This document shows, one piece after another, positions 40,929 through 50,127 of a stretch of DNA of 64,000 bases; position 1 is the stretch's first letter, and each line of letters opens with the position of its first letter. The notes under the pieces are model-generated. The model was given only the letters and a program-made list of their open reading frames with translations. It was not told the DNA's origin and made no database searches. The stretch is taken from NCBI GenBank assembly GCA_046756865.1, contig JBHHXE010000001.1, positions 1 to 64,000 on the forward strand, given 5' to 3'. The position numbers were made by a program, and so were the translations under genes. The DNA comes from DUAG01 sp046756865 (GTDB lineage: Bacteria; Nitrospirota; Nitrospiria; SBBL01; JAADHI01).

Positions 40929-42725
40929 TTGCAAAAACATATCCGGAATTTCTCCATCATTGCCCACATTGATCACGGTAAGTCGACACTTGCCGACCGC
41001 CTGCTGGAAGAGACGGGTGCCATTGACCCGCGTGAATTTAAGGATCAACTCCTGGATGATATGGACCTCGAAAGAGAAAGAGGGATTACGATCAAGTCCC
41101 ATGCCGTACGACTTCGGTACACTGCAAAAGACGGGATAGAGTATATGATGCACCTGATTGATACACCCGGCCACGTTGACTTTTCCTATGAAGTGTCTCG
41201 AAGTCTCTCTGCCTGTGACGGTGCTTTATTGGTTGTTGATGCCACACAGGGCGTCGAAGCACAAACCATTGCAAATGCCTACATGGCCATTGATAACAAT
41301 CTGGAAATCATACCGGTGATCAATAAAATAGATCTCCCAAGCGCGGACATTGAAAAGACAAAAAATCAGATTGAGGAAATCCTGGGATTGGATGCCTCCG
41401 GGGCCATTGCCACGAGCGCCAAGGAAGGGAGGGGAATCAAAGAAATCCTGGAATCAGTTGTTCTGAATGTCCCTCCCCCAATGGGTGATCCGAATGCCCC
41501 CTTACGGGCGCTGATTATTGATTCCTGGTTTGACAATTATCAAGGGGCCGTCATCCTCATTAAGATTGTGGATGGAAGGGTTCAAAAAGGGACCCGCATT
41601 CGACTCATGTCAAACGATACGGAACACGAAGTCCTCTCCATGGGCGCCTTTCTTCCAAAGCCGAAAGAGGTCCCGTCCCTCTCTGCGGGGGAAGTCGGCT
41701 ATCTTGTCTCCGGGATTCGGGAAGTCAGCGAGACCAAGGTTGGAGATACCGTGACAGATGCCAAATCTCCGGCTTCTGATGCAATCCCGGGTTACAGGGA
41801 GGTCACGCCTATGGTTTTCTGTGGCCTGTACACCATTGACACGGACCGATTTGAAGACCTCCGGGAAGCCCTTAAAAAATTACAGTTGAATGATTCCTCA
41901 TTTCAGTATGAACCAGAGACTTCTTTGGCGCTTGGTTTCGGATTTCGCTGCGGATTTCTTGGCCTGCTCCATATGGAAATTATCAAGGAACGGCTGGAAA
42001 GAGAATATCGCCTTGCACTGATCGGCACGGCGCCGACCGTGGTCTACCACATCACGACACAAAAAGGAGGGATTCTCAATATAGAGAATCCGGCCAAGCT
42101 GCCGCCGCCCGGCGAGATCACCCGATTTGAAGAACCTTTTATCGAGGCGGTGATTATTACGAGAGACGAATATTTAGGGGCTATCATCCGTTTGTGCCAG
42201 GAAAGGCGCGGCACACAAAAAGACATGAAATATCTCGATGTTGGCCGGGTGATGCTCACGTATGATCTACCACTCAATGAGGTCATTCTCGATTTTTATG
42301 ATCGACTGAAGTCCCTGTCTAAGGGATATGCCTCTTTGGATTACGAATTCAGCGGATATCAGGACGCCCATCTGGTTAAAGTGGATATCCTGCTCAATGG
42401 AGAGCGTGTCGATGCGCTTTCCTTTATTGCGGACCGGGAGAAGTCACAGTTCCGGGCCAGACAACTTGCTGAAAAGATGAAAGAGATTATTCCGAGACAG
42501 ATGTTCGAGGTTGCCATTCAGGCGGCAATCGGAGGCAAGGTGATTGCGAGAGAGACCGTTGGGGCCTTGAAGAAGAATGTGACGGCAAAATGTTATGGTG
42601 GAGACATCACCCGAAAAAGGAAATTATGGGAAAAACAGAAGGAAGGCAAAAAAAGAATGAAGCAGGTTGGCCGGGTGGAGGTACCGCAGGAAGCCTTCCT
42701 GGCAGTCCTGAAGGTTCAGGATTAA
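40929..42725 (+). CDS. lepA: Elongation factor 4 (translational GTPase LepA)
   Basis: This is a ribosome-associated GTPase implicated in back-translocation and 30S biogenesis. It is 598 residues from TTG 40929, the usual length. It has G1 AHIDHGKST near residue 14, G2 region RERGITIKS, G3 DTPGHVDF near 80, G4 NKID near 135, and the LepA-specific C-terminal domain with KNVTAKCYGGDITRKRKL near 560 and GRVEVPQEAFLAVLK at the end. The frame opens further upstream but that part would start inside the promoter. The lepB start lies 100 bases inside its 3' end. Confidence 0.96.
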   Translation: MQKHIRNFSIIAHIDHGKSTLADRLLEETGAIDPREFKDQLLDDMDLERERGITIKSHAVRLRYTAKDGIEYMMHLIDTPGHVDFSYEVSRSLSACDGALLVVDATQGVEAQTIANAYMAIDNNLEIIPVINKIDLPSADIEKTKNQIEEILGLDASGAIATSAKEGRGIKEILESVVLNVPPPMGDPNAPLRALIIDSWFDNYQGAVILIKIVDGRVQKGTRIRLMSNDTEHEVLSMGAFLPKPKEVPSLSAGEVGYLVSGIREVSETKVGDTVTDAKSPASDAIPGYREVTPMVFCGLYTIDTDRFEDLREALKKLQLNDSSFQYEPETSLALGFGFRCGFLGLLHMEIIKERLEREYRLALIGTAPTVVYHITTQKGGILNIENPAKLPPPGEITRFEEPFIEAVIITRDEYLGAIIRLCQERRGTQKDMKYLDVGRVMLTYDLPLNEVILDFYDRLKSLSKGYASLDYEFSGYQDAHLVKVDILLNGERVDALSFIADREKSQFRARQLAEKMKEIIPRQMFEVAIQAAIGGKVIARETVGALKKNVTAKCYGGDITRKRKLWEKQKEGKKRMKQVGRVEVPQEAFLAVLKVQD

Positions 42726-43348
42726 TCTTATCTAAAGATAAGAAGAAAAAATCTACCTTTCGGGAATATGCCGAGACGCTTGTAATCGCCATCGTACTGG
42801 CCCTTTTTATCCGAACATTTGTCGTACAGGCCTTCAAGATTCCCTCGGGGTCGATGATTCCTACCCTGGCAATCGGGGATCATATCCTCGTCAGTAAGTT
42901 TATTTATGGCGTTCGGCTTCCGTTTACAGACATCGTGTTGATCCCCTTCCAAAAGCCGGACCGGGGAGACATCATTGTTTTCCGCTTTCCCAAGGATGAA
43001 CGAAAAGATTTTATCAAGCGTGTTGTTGGTATTCCAGGCGACACCATTGAAGTCAAGGAAAAGGCCCTGTATCTGAATGGGATAAAGCAGGAGGAGTCCT
43101 TTGCCATACATGATGAGGCAACGATACCCTTGCGATCCCTTGATAACCGTGATAATTTTGGACCCATATCCGTTCCTCAGAATGCCTACTTTGTGATGGG
43201 AGACAACCGGGACCACAGCCTCGATTCGCGCTTTTGGGGTTTTGTCGATTTCTCAAAAATTAAAGGACAGGCCTTCCTGATCTACTGGTCATGGGATAAA
43301 GAGACAAGTTGGGTGCGATGGAAGCGACTTGGGAAAATTCTTCACTAA
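42626..43348 (+). CDS. lepB: Signal peptidase I
   Basis: This is the inner-membrane Ser-Lys protease that removes Sec signal peptides, 240 residues. A hydrophilic Gly- and Lys-rich N terminus precedes one span (TLVIAIVLALFIRTFVVQAF, about 53-72). The nucleophile Ser is in IPSGSMIPTL near residue 78, and the general-base Lys in DFIKRVVGIPGD near 130. The box E motif GDNRDHSLDSRFWG is near 190. ATG 42626 has AAAGGAAATT directly upstream, which gives a 100-base overlap with lepA. No other conventional start precedes the membrane span. Confidence 0.93.
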   Translation: MGKTEGRQKKNEAGWPGGGTAGSLPGSPEGSGLILSKDKKKKSTFREYAETLVIAIVLALFIRTFVVQAFKIPSGSMIPTLAIGDHILVSKFIYGVRLPFTDIVLIPFQKPDRGDIIVFRFPKDERKDFIKRVVGIPGDTIEVKEKALYLNGIKQEESFAIHDEATIPLRSLDNRDNFGPISVPQNAYFVMGDNRDHSLDSRFWGFVDFSKIKGQAFLIYWSWDKETSWVRWKRLGKILH

Positions 43349-43374
43349 CAATCTGATCTCAGAAGGAAAATGAA

Positions 43375-44331
43375 TTGAAACGGTTTTTAAAGCGTTTCTC
43401 CAGACAAAAAGTCCTTATACTGGGGGACATGATGCTCGATCATTATATCTGGGGGAGCGTACGCCGAATTTCGCCTGAAGCGCCGGTCCCCGTCGTGAAT
43501 GTGCAATCCGAATCAGTCTTGCTTGGCGGTGCGGGAAATGTCCTTCATAATATCCTGACCCTGGGAGGGGGAAGTATGATCTGCAGTGTCGTTGGGTCAG
43601 ACGATGCCGGTGAATGGATCCGGTCTGAAATTTCTTCAAACAATGTTCCCCTTGAGGGCGTGGTCGTAGAGGATGGTCGTCCGACCACCAAGAAAACACG
43701 TATTATTGCCCACCAACAACAGGTTGTCCGCTATGACCATGAGGAACGCGCTAAAATCAAACTCAAAACCGAGAGAAAAATATCAGCATTTATTTCAGAT
43801 CATCTCATGGAAATTAATGCCATTGTTGTCTCGGACTATGCAAAAGGCGTCGTGACCGAAGGGCTTATGAACAATATCATCTCATGTGCAAAGAAAAGAA
43901 GAATTCCTGTTGTGGTTGATCCAAAGGTAGATCGTCTATCTTATTACAAGAACGTCACCATGATTACACCGAACCATCTTGAGGCATCCCAGGGGTCGGG
44001 GATTGAAATCGAAGATGAAAAGACCCTGTGTAAAGCGGGAAAAATACTCTTAAAGAACCTCAAGTGTGAGGCCGTACTCATTACAAGAGGAGAACATGGG
44101 ATGAGCTTGTTTGAAAGAAATGGAAAGATCACACACATCCCGACGGAAGCCAAAGAGGTCTACGATGTCACCGGTGCTGGAGATACAGTCGTCGGGACAA
44201 TTTCCCTCGCCCTGGCGGCGGGTGCGCCTTTTGCGACTGCGGCCAAAATGGCAAATCATGCGGCAGGCATTGTTGTGGGGGAGGTGGGTACCGCGGCCAT
44301 TCACAAGGAGAGATTGGAGCAGGTTCTCTAA
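43375..44331 (+). CDS. rfaE1: D-glycero-beta-D-manno-heptose-7-phosphate kinase
   Basis: This is a PfkB/ribokinase-family kinase of ADP-heptose synthesis for LPS inner core. It is 318 residues and covers only the kinase half of E. coli HldE; the adenylyltransferase half is absent from the window. It has LILGDMMLDHYIWG near residue 16, PEAPVPVV, the GGAGNVLHN substrate loop, and the catalytic-base motif DVTGAGDTVVG near 258. TTG 43375 has AGAAGGA seven bases upstream. It overlaps kdsB by one base (TAATG). Confidence 0.9.
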   Translation: MKRFLKRFSRQKVLILGDMMLDHYIWGSVRRISPEAPVPVVNVQSESVLLGGAGNVLHNILTLGGGSMICSVVGSDDAGEWIRSEISSNNVPLEGVVVEDGRPTTKKTRIIAHQQQVVRYDHEERAKIKLKTERKISAFISDHLMEINAIVVSDYAKGVVTEGLMNNIISCAKKRRIPVVVDPKVDRLSYYKNVTMITPNHLEASQGSGIEIEDEKTLCKAGKILLKNLKCEAVLITRGEHGMSLFERNGKITHIPTEAKEVYDVTGAGDTVVGTISLALAAGAPFATAAKMANHAAGIVVGEVGTAAIHKERLEQVL

Positions 44332-45119
44332 TGAGTGACCCCTTATTATCGAGATTGGTCGTTATTCCGGCAAGATATCAGTCTCAGCGTTTTCCCGCAA
44401 AGCCCCTTGCAGATCTTAAGGGGAAGCCGATGATCCAGCATGTGTGGGAACGGGCCATGATGATGAAAAATCCCGGCCGCGTGATTGTTGCAACAGATGA
44501 CAAACGGATTGCCGATTGCGTTCGGGGGTTCGGCGCTGAAGTCCATATGACCTCCTCCTCTCATCGAACCGGCACAGAACGGGTCGCGGAAGTTGCCGAG
44601 CAGTTTGATGCGGAGGTGGTCGTCAATTTACAGGGTGATCTTCCTGTATTTCTGCCCGGTGTTTTGGATGATCTCCTTGAAATCAGTGCAGGTTTAATCG
44701 GACGAGGGAAAGCCAACCTGATTACCGTTAAATCGGAGATCCTGTCCAGCAAAGAAGTCTTTTCTCCAAATACAGTCAAAGTTATCGCTGATCGGAATGA
44801 CCGGGCGCTTTATTTTTCGCGTTCGCCCATTCCGTACATTGACCCGGGCCTTACGGATCTCTCATATTTGCCCTTTAAGTTTTACAAGCACTATGGGATC
44901 TATATTTATAAGAAAGAGTTTCTCCTTCATATTTCCAAATCACCCGAGGGGCTATTGGAGAAGGCAGAGAAGCTGGAACAGCTTCGTGTCCTGGAAGAGG
45001 GAGGTCACGTATCGGTTATCGATATAAAACCCGAATCTGCACGTTTCTTCTGGGAAGTCAATACCCCGGAAGATCTGATCAAAGCCAGAGAGCTAGTGTC
45101 TTCAAAATTTATCCATTAA
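44331..45119 (+). CDS. kdsB: 3-Deoxy-manno-octulosonate cytidylyltransferase
   Basis: The product activates Kdo as CMP-Kdo before transfer to lipid A. It is 262 residues, with VIPARYQSQRFPAKPL at 11-26, the VATDD and GFGAEVHMTSSSHRTGTER segments near 50-85, NLQGDLP near 102, and YFSRSPIPY near 160. In the canonical NVQGDEP motif the metal Asp is kept, while Glu is replaced by Leu (NLQGDLP). pyrG, which makes the CTP it uses, is next. Confidence 0.92.
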   Translation: MSDPLLSRLVVIPARYQSQRFPAKPLADLKGKPMIQHVWERAMMMKNPGRVIVATDDKRIADCVRGFGAEVHMTSSSHRTGTERVAEVAEQFDAEVVVNLQGDLPVFLPGVLDDLLEISAGLIGRGKANLITVKSEILSSKEVFSPNTVKVIADRNDRALYFSRSPIPYIDPGLTDLSYLPFKFYKHYGIYIYKKEFLLHISKSPEGLLEKAEKLEQLRVLEEGGHVSVIDIKPESARFFWEVNTPEDLIKARELVSSKFIH

Positions 45120-45144
45120 ATCAATTTCCATCCTGGAGGATCAA

Positions 45145-46812
45145 TTGACAAAATATATCTTCACAACCGGAGGTGTTGTTTCGTCACTGGGAAAGGGGCT
45201 TTCCGCAGCCGCGATCGGGAACCTTCTTAAAGCAAGAGGGCTAACGGTAACCTTTTTGAAACTTGATCCCTATATCAATGTTGATCCGGGAACAATGAAC
45301 CCTTATCAACACGGTGAAGTTTTTGTAACAGACGATGGCGCGGAAACCGATTTAGACCTGGGGCACTATGAACGGTACACCTCTATCACGATGTCAAAAG
45401 AGAACAATTATACGACCGGAAAAATCTATTACAATGTGATCAATAAGGAACGGCGCGGTGATTATCTCGGCGGAACCGTTCAGGTTGTCCCGCATATTAC
45501 CAATGAGATAAAGCATTCTATCAAAGCTGTTGCGAAAGGGAATAAAAACCAGGTCGATGTGGTCATTGTTGAAATCGGTGGGACCGTTGGTGATATCGAA
45601 AGCCTCCCGTTTCTTGAGGCGATACGCCAATTCCCCTTTGATGTTGGGAGGGAAAATGTTCTCTATATTCATCTGACACTGGTCCCCTATATCAAAGCAG
45701 CCGATGAGTTGAAAACAAAGCCGACCCAGCATAGCGTTAATAAAATGAGGGAGATCGGGATTCAGCCTGATATTCTGCTCTGCCGCACGGACCGCGCGCT
45801 CTCATCTGATCTGAAGAAAAAAATCGCATTGTTTTGCAGCGTAGAGCCTAGTGCAGTTATTACGGCACGGGATGTTGCCAGTATTTACGAGGTGCCTCTG
45901 GTTTTTCATCAGGAAAAACTTGATGAAACAATCGTTCAAAAGCTGGGCTTACTTACGCCCCACCCTGAATTACGCCGATGGAAAAGAATCGTCCGTGTGA
46001 TTACAAGACCGAAGGGACGGATTCGGATTGCCCTGGTCGGAAAATATATTGAGTTAAAGGATTCTTATAAGAGTCTCCATGAGTCTTTAATCCACGGGGG
46101 GATTGGAAATCAGCTTGGTGTAGATGTTGAGTGGATCGACAGTGAAGATCTTGAGGGGAGGCAAATCAACCGTATTCTTAAAAACTGTGACGGCTTTCTC
46201 GTGGCGAGCGGATTTGGCCATCGGGGGATAGAGGGGAAAATATCCGCTATCAGGTATGCACGAGAAAAAGAAGTTCCCTTTTTTGGAATTTGCCTCGGGA
46301 TGCAGTGTGCTGTTATTGAATTTGCGAGAAATGTCGTTGGTTTAAAAAAGGCGAGCAGTGCAGAATTTGACGCAGAAACGCCTTATCCCGTGATTGACCT
46401 CCTTCCTGAACAACGGCATCTGGTAGATAAAGGAGCGACCATGCGTCTGGGGGCATACCTGTGTCATATTCAAAAAAAGACACGCGCTTATGCTATATAC
46501 CGGGAAAGGGCTATCTCGGAAAGGCACCGGCACCGATATGAGTTCAACAATGTCTATCGCGATCAGATGGAAAAAGGCGGCTTGGTTTTTGGGGGACTCT
46601 CACCCGATGGAAAACTGGTTGAGATGGTTGAGCTTCCAAACCATCCTTGGTTTGTCGCGGTCCAATTTCATCCGGAATTCAAATCACGTCCGGATGCGCC
46701 TCACCCTCTTTTCCAATCATTCATCAAGGCGGCACACCAGTTTTCGACCCAAGGCTCTCAAAATGAGCCCCCCGGAGGGAAAAAACGCCGGACAAACGGA
46801 AGGAAAAAATGA
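45145..46812 (+). CDS. pyrG: CTP synthase
   Basis: The product aminates UTP to CTP with glutamine. It is 555 residues: a synthetase domain with FTTGGVVSSLGKGLSAA near residue 5, HYERYTS, EIGGTVGDIES near 145 and IALVGKYIELKDSY near 298, then a class I glutamine amidotransferase with GICLGMQ (Cys near 383), HPEFKSRP near 515 and its Glu. TTG 45145 has GGAGG upstream. The C-terminal tail is Lys/Arg-rich and the stop overlaps kdsA by ATGA. Confidence 0.96.
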   Translation: MTKYIFTTGGVVSSLGKGLSAAAIGNLLKARGLTVTFLKLDPYINVDPGTMNPYQHGEVFVTDDGAETDLDLGHYERYTSITMSKENNYTTGKIYYNVINKERRGDYLGGTVQVVPHITNEIKHSIKAVAKGNKNQVDVVIVEIGGTVGDIESLPFLEAIRQFPFDVGRENVLYIHLTLVPYIKAADELKTKPTQHSVNKMREIGIQPDILLCRTDRALSSDLKKKIALFCSVEPSAVITARDVASIYEVPLVFHQEKLDETIVQKLGLLTPHPELRRWKRIVRVITRPKGRIRIALVGKYIELKDSYKSLHESLIHGGIGNQLGVDVEWIDSEDLEGRQINRILKNCDGFLVASGFGHRGIEGKISAIRYAREKEVPFFGICLGMQCAVIEFARNVVGLKKASSAEFDAETPYPVIDLLPEQRHLVDKGATMRLGAYLCHIQKKTRAYAIYRERAISERHRHRYEFNNVYRDQMEKGGLVFGGLSPDGKLVEMVELPNHPWFVAVQFHPEFKSRPDAPHPLFQSFIKAAHQFSTQGSQNEPPGGKKRRTNGRKK

Positions 46813-47630
46813 CGAACACGTTCAGTGTCGGTGAAATAAATTTAGGGGATGGTCCGTTCTTTCTTATTGCCGGCCCCTGCGTGATTGAAGATGAAGATCT
46901 GGCATTAAAAACGGCGGAAGCCATTGCCCGAATTGCAAAGCTTCACAGGATGCCTTATATCTACAAATCCTCCTACGACAAGGCGAACAGAAGCGCCCAT
47001 TCTTCTTTTCGGGGTGTTGGGATGGACCGGGGCCTCAAAATCCTTCAGAAGGTCAAGTCAGAAATCGGAATTCCCATTCTTTCGGATGTCCATACCGCCG
47101 ATGAAGCAACTGCTGCGGCTGAGGTGCTGGATGTTCTACAGATTCCTGCATATTTATGCCGGCAAACCGACCTGCTCCTTGCTGCCGGAAAAACCGGACG
47201 GGTGGTCAATGTGAAGAAAGGCCAGTTCCTGGCACCCTGGGATATGATCAATGTGATTGAAAAACTTGAATCAATCGGGCATAAAAAAATCATGTTGACA
47301 GAAAGAGGAAGCACTTTCGGGTATAATAACCTTATAAGTGATATGCGTTCGCTCGTCATCATGAAAAGATCAGGGTATCCGGTTATATTTGACGGAACGC
47401 ATAGTGTGCAATTACCGGGAGGTGGAGGAAAGGTTTCATCGGGACAAAGGGAGTTTGTCGGACCGCTCTCAAGATCTGCTGTCGCCGCTGGATGTGACGG
47501 GCTCTTTCTGGAGGTACACCCCAGACCAGATCAGGCCCCGTCCGACGGCCCTAATATGGTGGATTACACGGATTTGAATTCCGTCCTAAAAAATGCACGA
47601 CGCATTCTCGATGCGTTAATTAAACCCTAA
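46809..47630 (+). CDS. kdsA: 3-Deoxy-8-phosphooctulonate synthase (Kdo-8-P synthase)
   Basis: The product condenses arabinose-5-phosphate with phosphoenolpyruvate. It is 273 residues, with IAGPCVIED near 18-26, the KSSYDKANRSAHSSFRG loop near 52-68, ILSDVH near 95, LTERGSTFGYNNLISDM near 165 and DGTHSVQLPGG near 195. The residue after the first GPC is V. The AGPC Cys and the downstream His/Asp/Glu set could fit either the metal or the non-metal form. The N in KANRSS-type loops and the C here leave the class undecided. Confidence 0.95.
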   Translation: MTNTFSVGEINLGDGPFFLIAGPCVIEDEDLALKTAEAIARIAKLHRMPYIYKSSYDKANRSAHSSFRGVGMDRGLKILQKVKSEIGIPILSDVHTADEATAAAEVLDVLQIPAYLCRQTDLLLAAGKTGRVVNVKKGQFLAPWDMINVIEKLESIGHKKIMLTERGSTFGYNNLISDMRSLVIMKRSGYPVIFDGTHSVQLPGGGGKVSSGQREFVGPLSRSAVAAGCDGLFLEVHPRPDQAPSDGPNMVDYTDLNSVLKNARRILDALIKP

Positions 47631-47733
47631 TATTAAATTGTAGGTCGTCGGTATTTTTCTTCAGGGCAAGAGGCAAGCCACACAGGAAAGGCCATCCTGG
47701 AATAAAAGACGGGTCCTGTCAAATGAAAAGAAT

Positions 47734-48711
47734 ATGGATGTGAGCATAGAAGAAGGAAGGCGAGTCATCCGGATAGAGGCAGATGCCCTTTCCACACTCG
47801 AAGAAAAGATCGATGACCGTTTTGTTACCGCGGTCAAATTCTGCCATGACTGCAAAGGTCGCGTAGTGGTCATCGGTATGGGGAAATCCGGACACATCGG
47901 AAAAAAAATCAGTGCAACAATGGCGAGCACGGGGACCCCGGCTTTTTTTCTTCATCCCTCTGAAGGAATTCATGGGGACTTGGGAATGATTTCCAAGGAT
48001 GATGTCGTGTTGACCATTTCCAACAGTGGTGAGACGGAAGAAATTCTCCGAATACTCCCTGCCATTAAACGTCTCAACCTGAAGTTGATCACCATGACAG
48101 GAAAAATCGACTCAAGTCTTGCGAAAGCAGGTGATGTTGTCCTCGATGTGTCTGTTCGCGAAGAGGCCTGCCCTCTGGGCCTGGCCCCGACAGCAAGCAC
48201 CACGGCGGCCCTCGCCATGGGGGATGCCTTGGCCGTAGCCCTGCTTCAAGCGAAAGGATTCCGTAAAGAAGATTTTGCTTTCTTCCATCCCGGAGGTTCT
48301 CTGGGACGCAATCTGCTTTTGAAAGTCAGAGATGTTATGCATACAGGAAGGGAAATCCCGACTGTTCAGGAAACAATGCCGATGCGGGAAGTTGTACTGG
48401 AAATGAGCGCAAAGAAGCTGGGGATGACAACCGTCGTCACAGAGCAGGGCACGCTCTCAGGCGTTGTGACCGATGGAGATTTGAGAAGGTTGATCAGGGA
48501 TGCGAACCGTGAGCAGGAGGATATTTTCTCTTTACCTGCCGCAGAGGTAATGAATCCGAAACCAAAGACCATACTGCTAGAGGCTTTGGCCGCAGAGGCC
48601 ATTCACACGATGGAAACCTATTCAATTACCTCCTTAGTCGTTCTGAATAGGGAAGGCTTTGTGAAAGGAGTCGTCCATCTGCATGACCTTCTTAAGAAAG
48701 GAGCCCTTTAG
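47734..48711 (+). CDS. kdsD: D-arabinose 5-phosphate isomerase
   Basis: The product makes arabinose-5-phosphate from ribulose-5-phosphate, the entry to Kdo. It is 325 residues: an N-terminal SIS sugar-isomerase domain (GRVVVIGMGKSGHIGKKISATMASTGTPAFFLHPSE near 42-77, ISNSGETEEI near 90 and LAPTASTTAALAMGDA near 150) and two CBS domains (from VRDVMHTGREIPTV near 205, and PAAEVMNPKPKTI near 270). ATG 47734 has only a weak ribosome-binding site after a 103-base gap. It is followed immediately by kdsC. Confidence 0.93.
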   Translation: MDVSIEEGRRVIRIEADALSTLEEKIDDRFVTAVKFCHDCKGRVVVIGMGKSGHIGKKISATMASTGTPAFFLHPSEGIHGDLGMISKDDVVLTISNSGETEEILRILPAIKRLNLKLITMTGKIDSSLAKAGDVVLDVSVREEACPLGLAPTASTTAALAMGDALAVALLQAKGFRKEDFAFFHPGGSLGRNLLLKVRDVMHTGREIPTVQETMPMREVVLEMSAKKLGMTTVVTEQGTLSGVVTDGDLRRLIRDANREQEDIFSLPAAEVMNPKPKTILLEALAAEAIHTMETYSITSLVVLNREGFVKGVVHLHDLLKKGAL

Positions 48712-48712
48712 C

Positions 48713-49213
48713 TTGAACAAAGACCTTATTGAAAAAGCAAAAAAGATCAAATGCCTCTTATTGGATGTCGATGGGGTCATGACAAATGGAATGCTCTACT
48801 TTGACGAGAACGGAAAGGAAATAAAGGGCTTTTCAATCTATGATGGTTTGGGTGTTGCCCTCTGCCGCCGTGCCTCTATTCTAGTCGCGATTATTTCCGG
48901 ACGCCACTCTGAAGTCCTTTCGTGGAGAGCGAAGGAGCTTCAGATTGAAGAGGTCCATCAGGGCATTCGTGATAAAGTCAAGACCTACGAACACATTGCG
49001 AAAAAGCATAAATTGGAAAGGCAGTCAGTCGCTTTTATAGGGGATGATCTTATTGATCTCCCCCTGCTTCGGGAAGTCGGTTTTTCTGTCGCTGTGGCCA
49101 ATGCTGTTGAGGATGTCAAGAAGGAGGTTGATTGGGTCACTCAACGCCGGGGAGGGGAGGGCGCAGTGAGAGAGGTTGTTGACCTTATTTTATCCGCTCA
49201 GGGAGTTCATTGA
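48713..49213 (+). CDS. kdsC: 3-Deoxy-manno-octulosonate-8-phosphatase
   Basis: This is a C0-type HAD phosphatase that releases Kdo from Kdo-8-phosphate, 166 residues. Motif I is LLLDVDGVMTNG near residue 15, motif II IISGRHSE near 55, and motif IV FIGDDLIDLPLL near 105. TTG 48713 lies two bases after the kdsD stop and has AAAGGAG nine bases upstream. The frame also extends back to 48683 inside kdsD, but that start has no signal. Its stop overlaps the acyltransferase by 4 bases. Confidence 0.92.
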   Translation: MNKDLIEKAKKIKCLLLDVDGVMTNGMLYFDENGKEIKGFSIYDGLGVALCRRASILVAIISGRHSEVLSWRAKELQIEEVHQGIRDKVKTYEHIAKKHKLERQSVAFIGDDLIDLPLLREVGFSVAVANAVEDVKKEVDWVTQRRGGEGAVREVVDLILSAQGVH

Positions 49214-50124
49214 AAGTTTCAAAAAAATTAACACGTTCCATCATTTTTCTTGCATTGATGACTGTGTCCGGCACAACAAAATATTTGCCATGGCGCCTTG
49301 GTGTACGATTTGGCGGGATGCTGGGGGAAATTGCCTTTTACCTCCTGCGCCGGGAAAGAGGCCGGTCACTTGAGGGCTTGCGGCTTGCCTTTGGTCAGGA
49401 TAAATCGGAGAAAGAATTAAACAAGATTGCACGACGGAACTTTCAAAATCTTGGAAAAGGCCTCATTGAAATTCTAAACTTCCGATACCTGACGCCCCGT
49501 CGAATCAAATCACTTATTACGATTGAAGGAGAAGAATACCTGAAGGCGGCAGAGGCGAACGGGAAAGGGACCGTCTTGATCACCGGCCATATCGGAAATT
49601 GGGAGCTTATGGCTGCAGCCCTGTCGCTCAAGAGTTACCGTCTGAATGTGATCGCCGCACCGCTTTACGATCCGAGAATCGATGCCTTGATTATTCGCCT
49701 CCGTTCAAGATTTAACATAGAGACCATTAGCCGAGGGAGCCCCTCATCATCAAAGAAAATTCTTAATGTTTTAAAAAAGAAGGAAATCCTCGGTCTATTG
49801 ATCGATCAGGATACTCAGGTCAATGGGGTTTTTGTTAATTTTTTCAATCAAAAGGCCTATACGCCAGCCGGGGCGGCTCAACTTGCCTTAAAGAGTAATG
49901 CGGCAACAATCACTTGCTTTGTCACCCGGCTTCCGGATGATCGCCACAAAATTACGATAAACAAACCGATCACACTGGTCAGGAGTGACGATAACAAAAA
50001 GGATATTGAAGTGAACACCGCAATATTTACAGCAAAGATTGAGGAGCATATCAAGCTATATCCCGAACAGTGGGTCTGGATGCACCGGCGCTGGAAAACG
50101 CAGCCTCCACCCAACAAAGGATAA
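49210..50124 (+). CDS. LpxL/HtrB-family lysophospholipid or lipid A acyltransferase
   Basis: This is a 304-residue inner-membrane acyltransferase of the Kdo2-lipid IVA lauroyl/myristoyl transferase family. An N-terminal hydrophobic segment is followed by the H(X)4E motif in TGHIGNWE near residue 120. FVNFFNQKAYTPAGAA near 200 and a C-terminal EQWVWMHRRWKTQPP are family hallmarks. TTG 49210 follows AGGGAG. Its position right after Kdo synthesis fits a late lipid A acylation step. Which acyl chain or acceptor is used cannot be read from sequence. Confidence 0.88.
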   Translation: MKVSKKLTRSIIFLALMTVSGTTKYLPWRLGVRFGGMLGEIAFYLLRRERGRSLEGLRLAFGQDKSEKELNKIARRNFQNLGKGLIEILNFRYLTPRRIKSLITIEGEEYLKAAEANGKGTVLITGHIGNWELMAAALSLKSYRLNVIAAPLYDPRIDALIIRLRSRFNIETISRGSPSSSKKILNVLKKKEILGLLIDQDTQVNGVFVNFFNQKAYTPAGAAQLALKSNAATITCFVTRLPDDRHKITINKPITLVRSDDNKKDIEVNTAIFTAKIEEHIKLYPEQWVWMHRRWKTQPPPNKG

Positions 50125-50127
50125 GCT

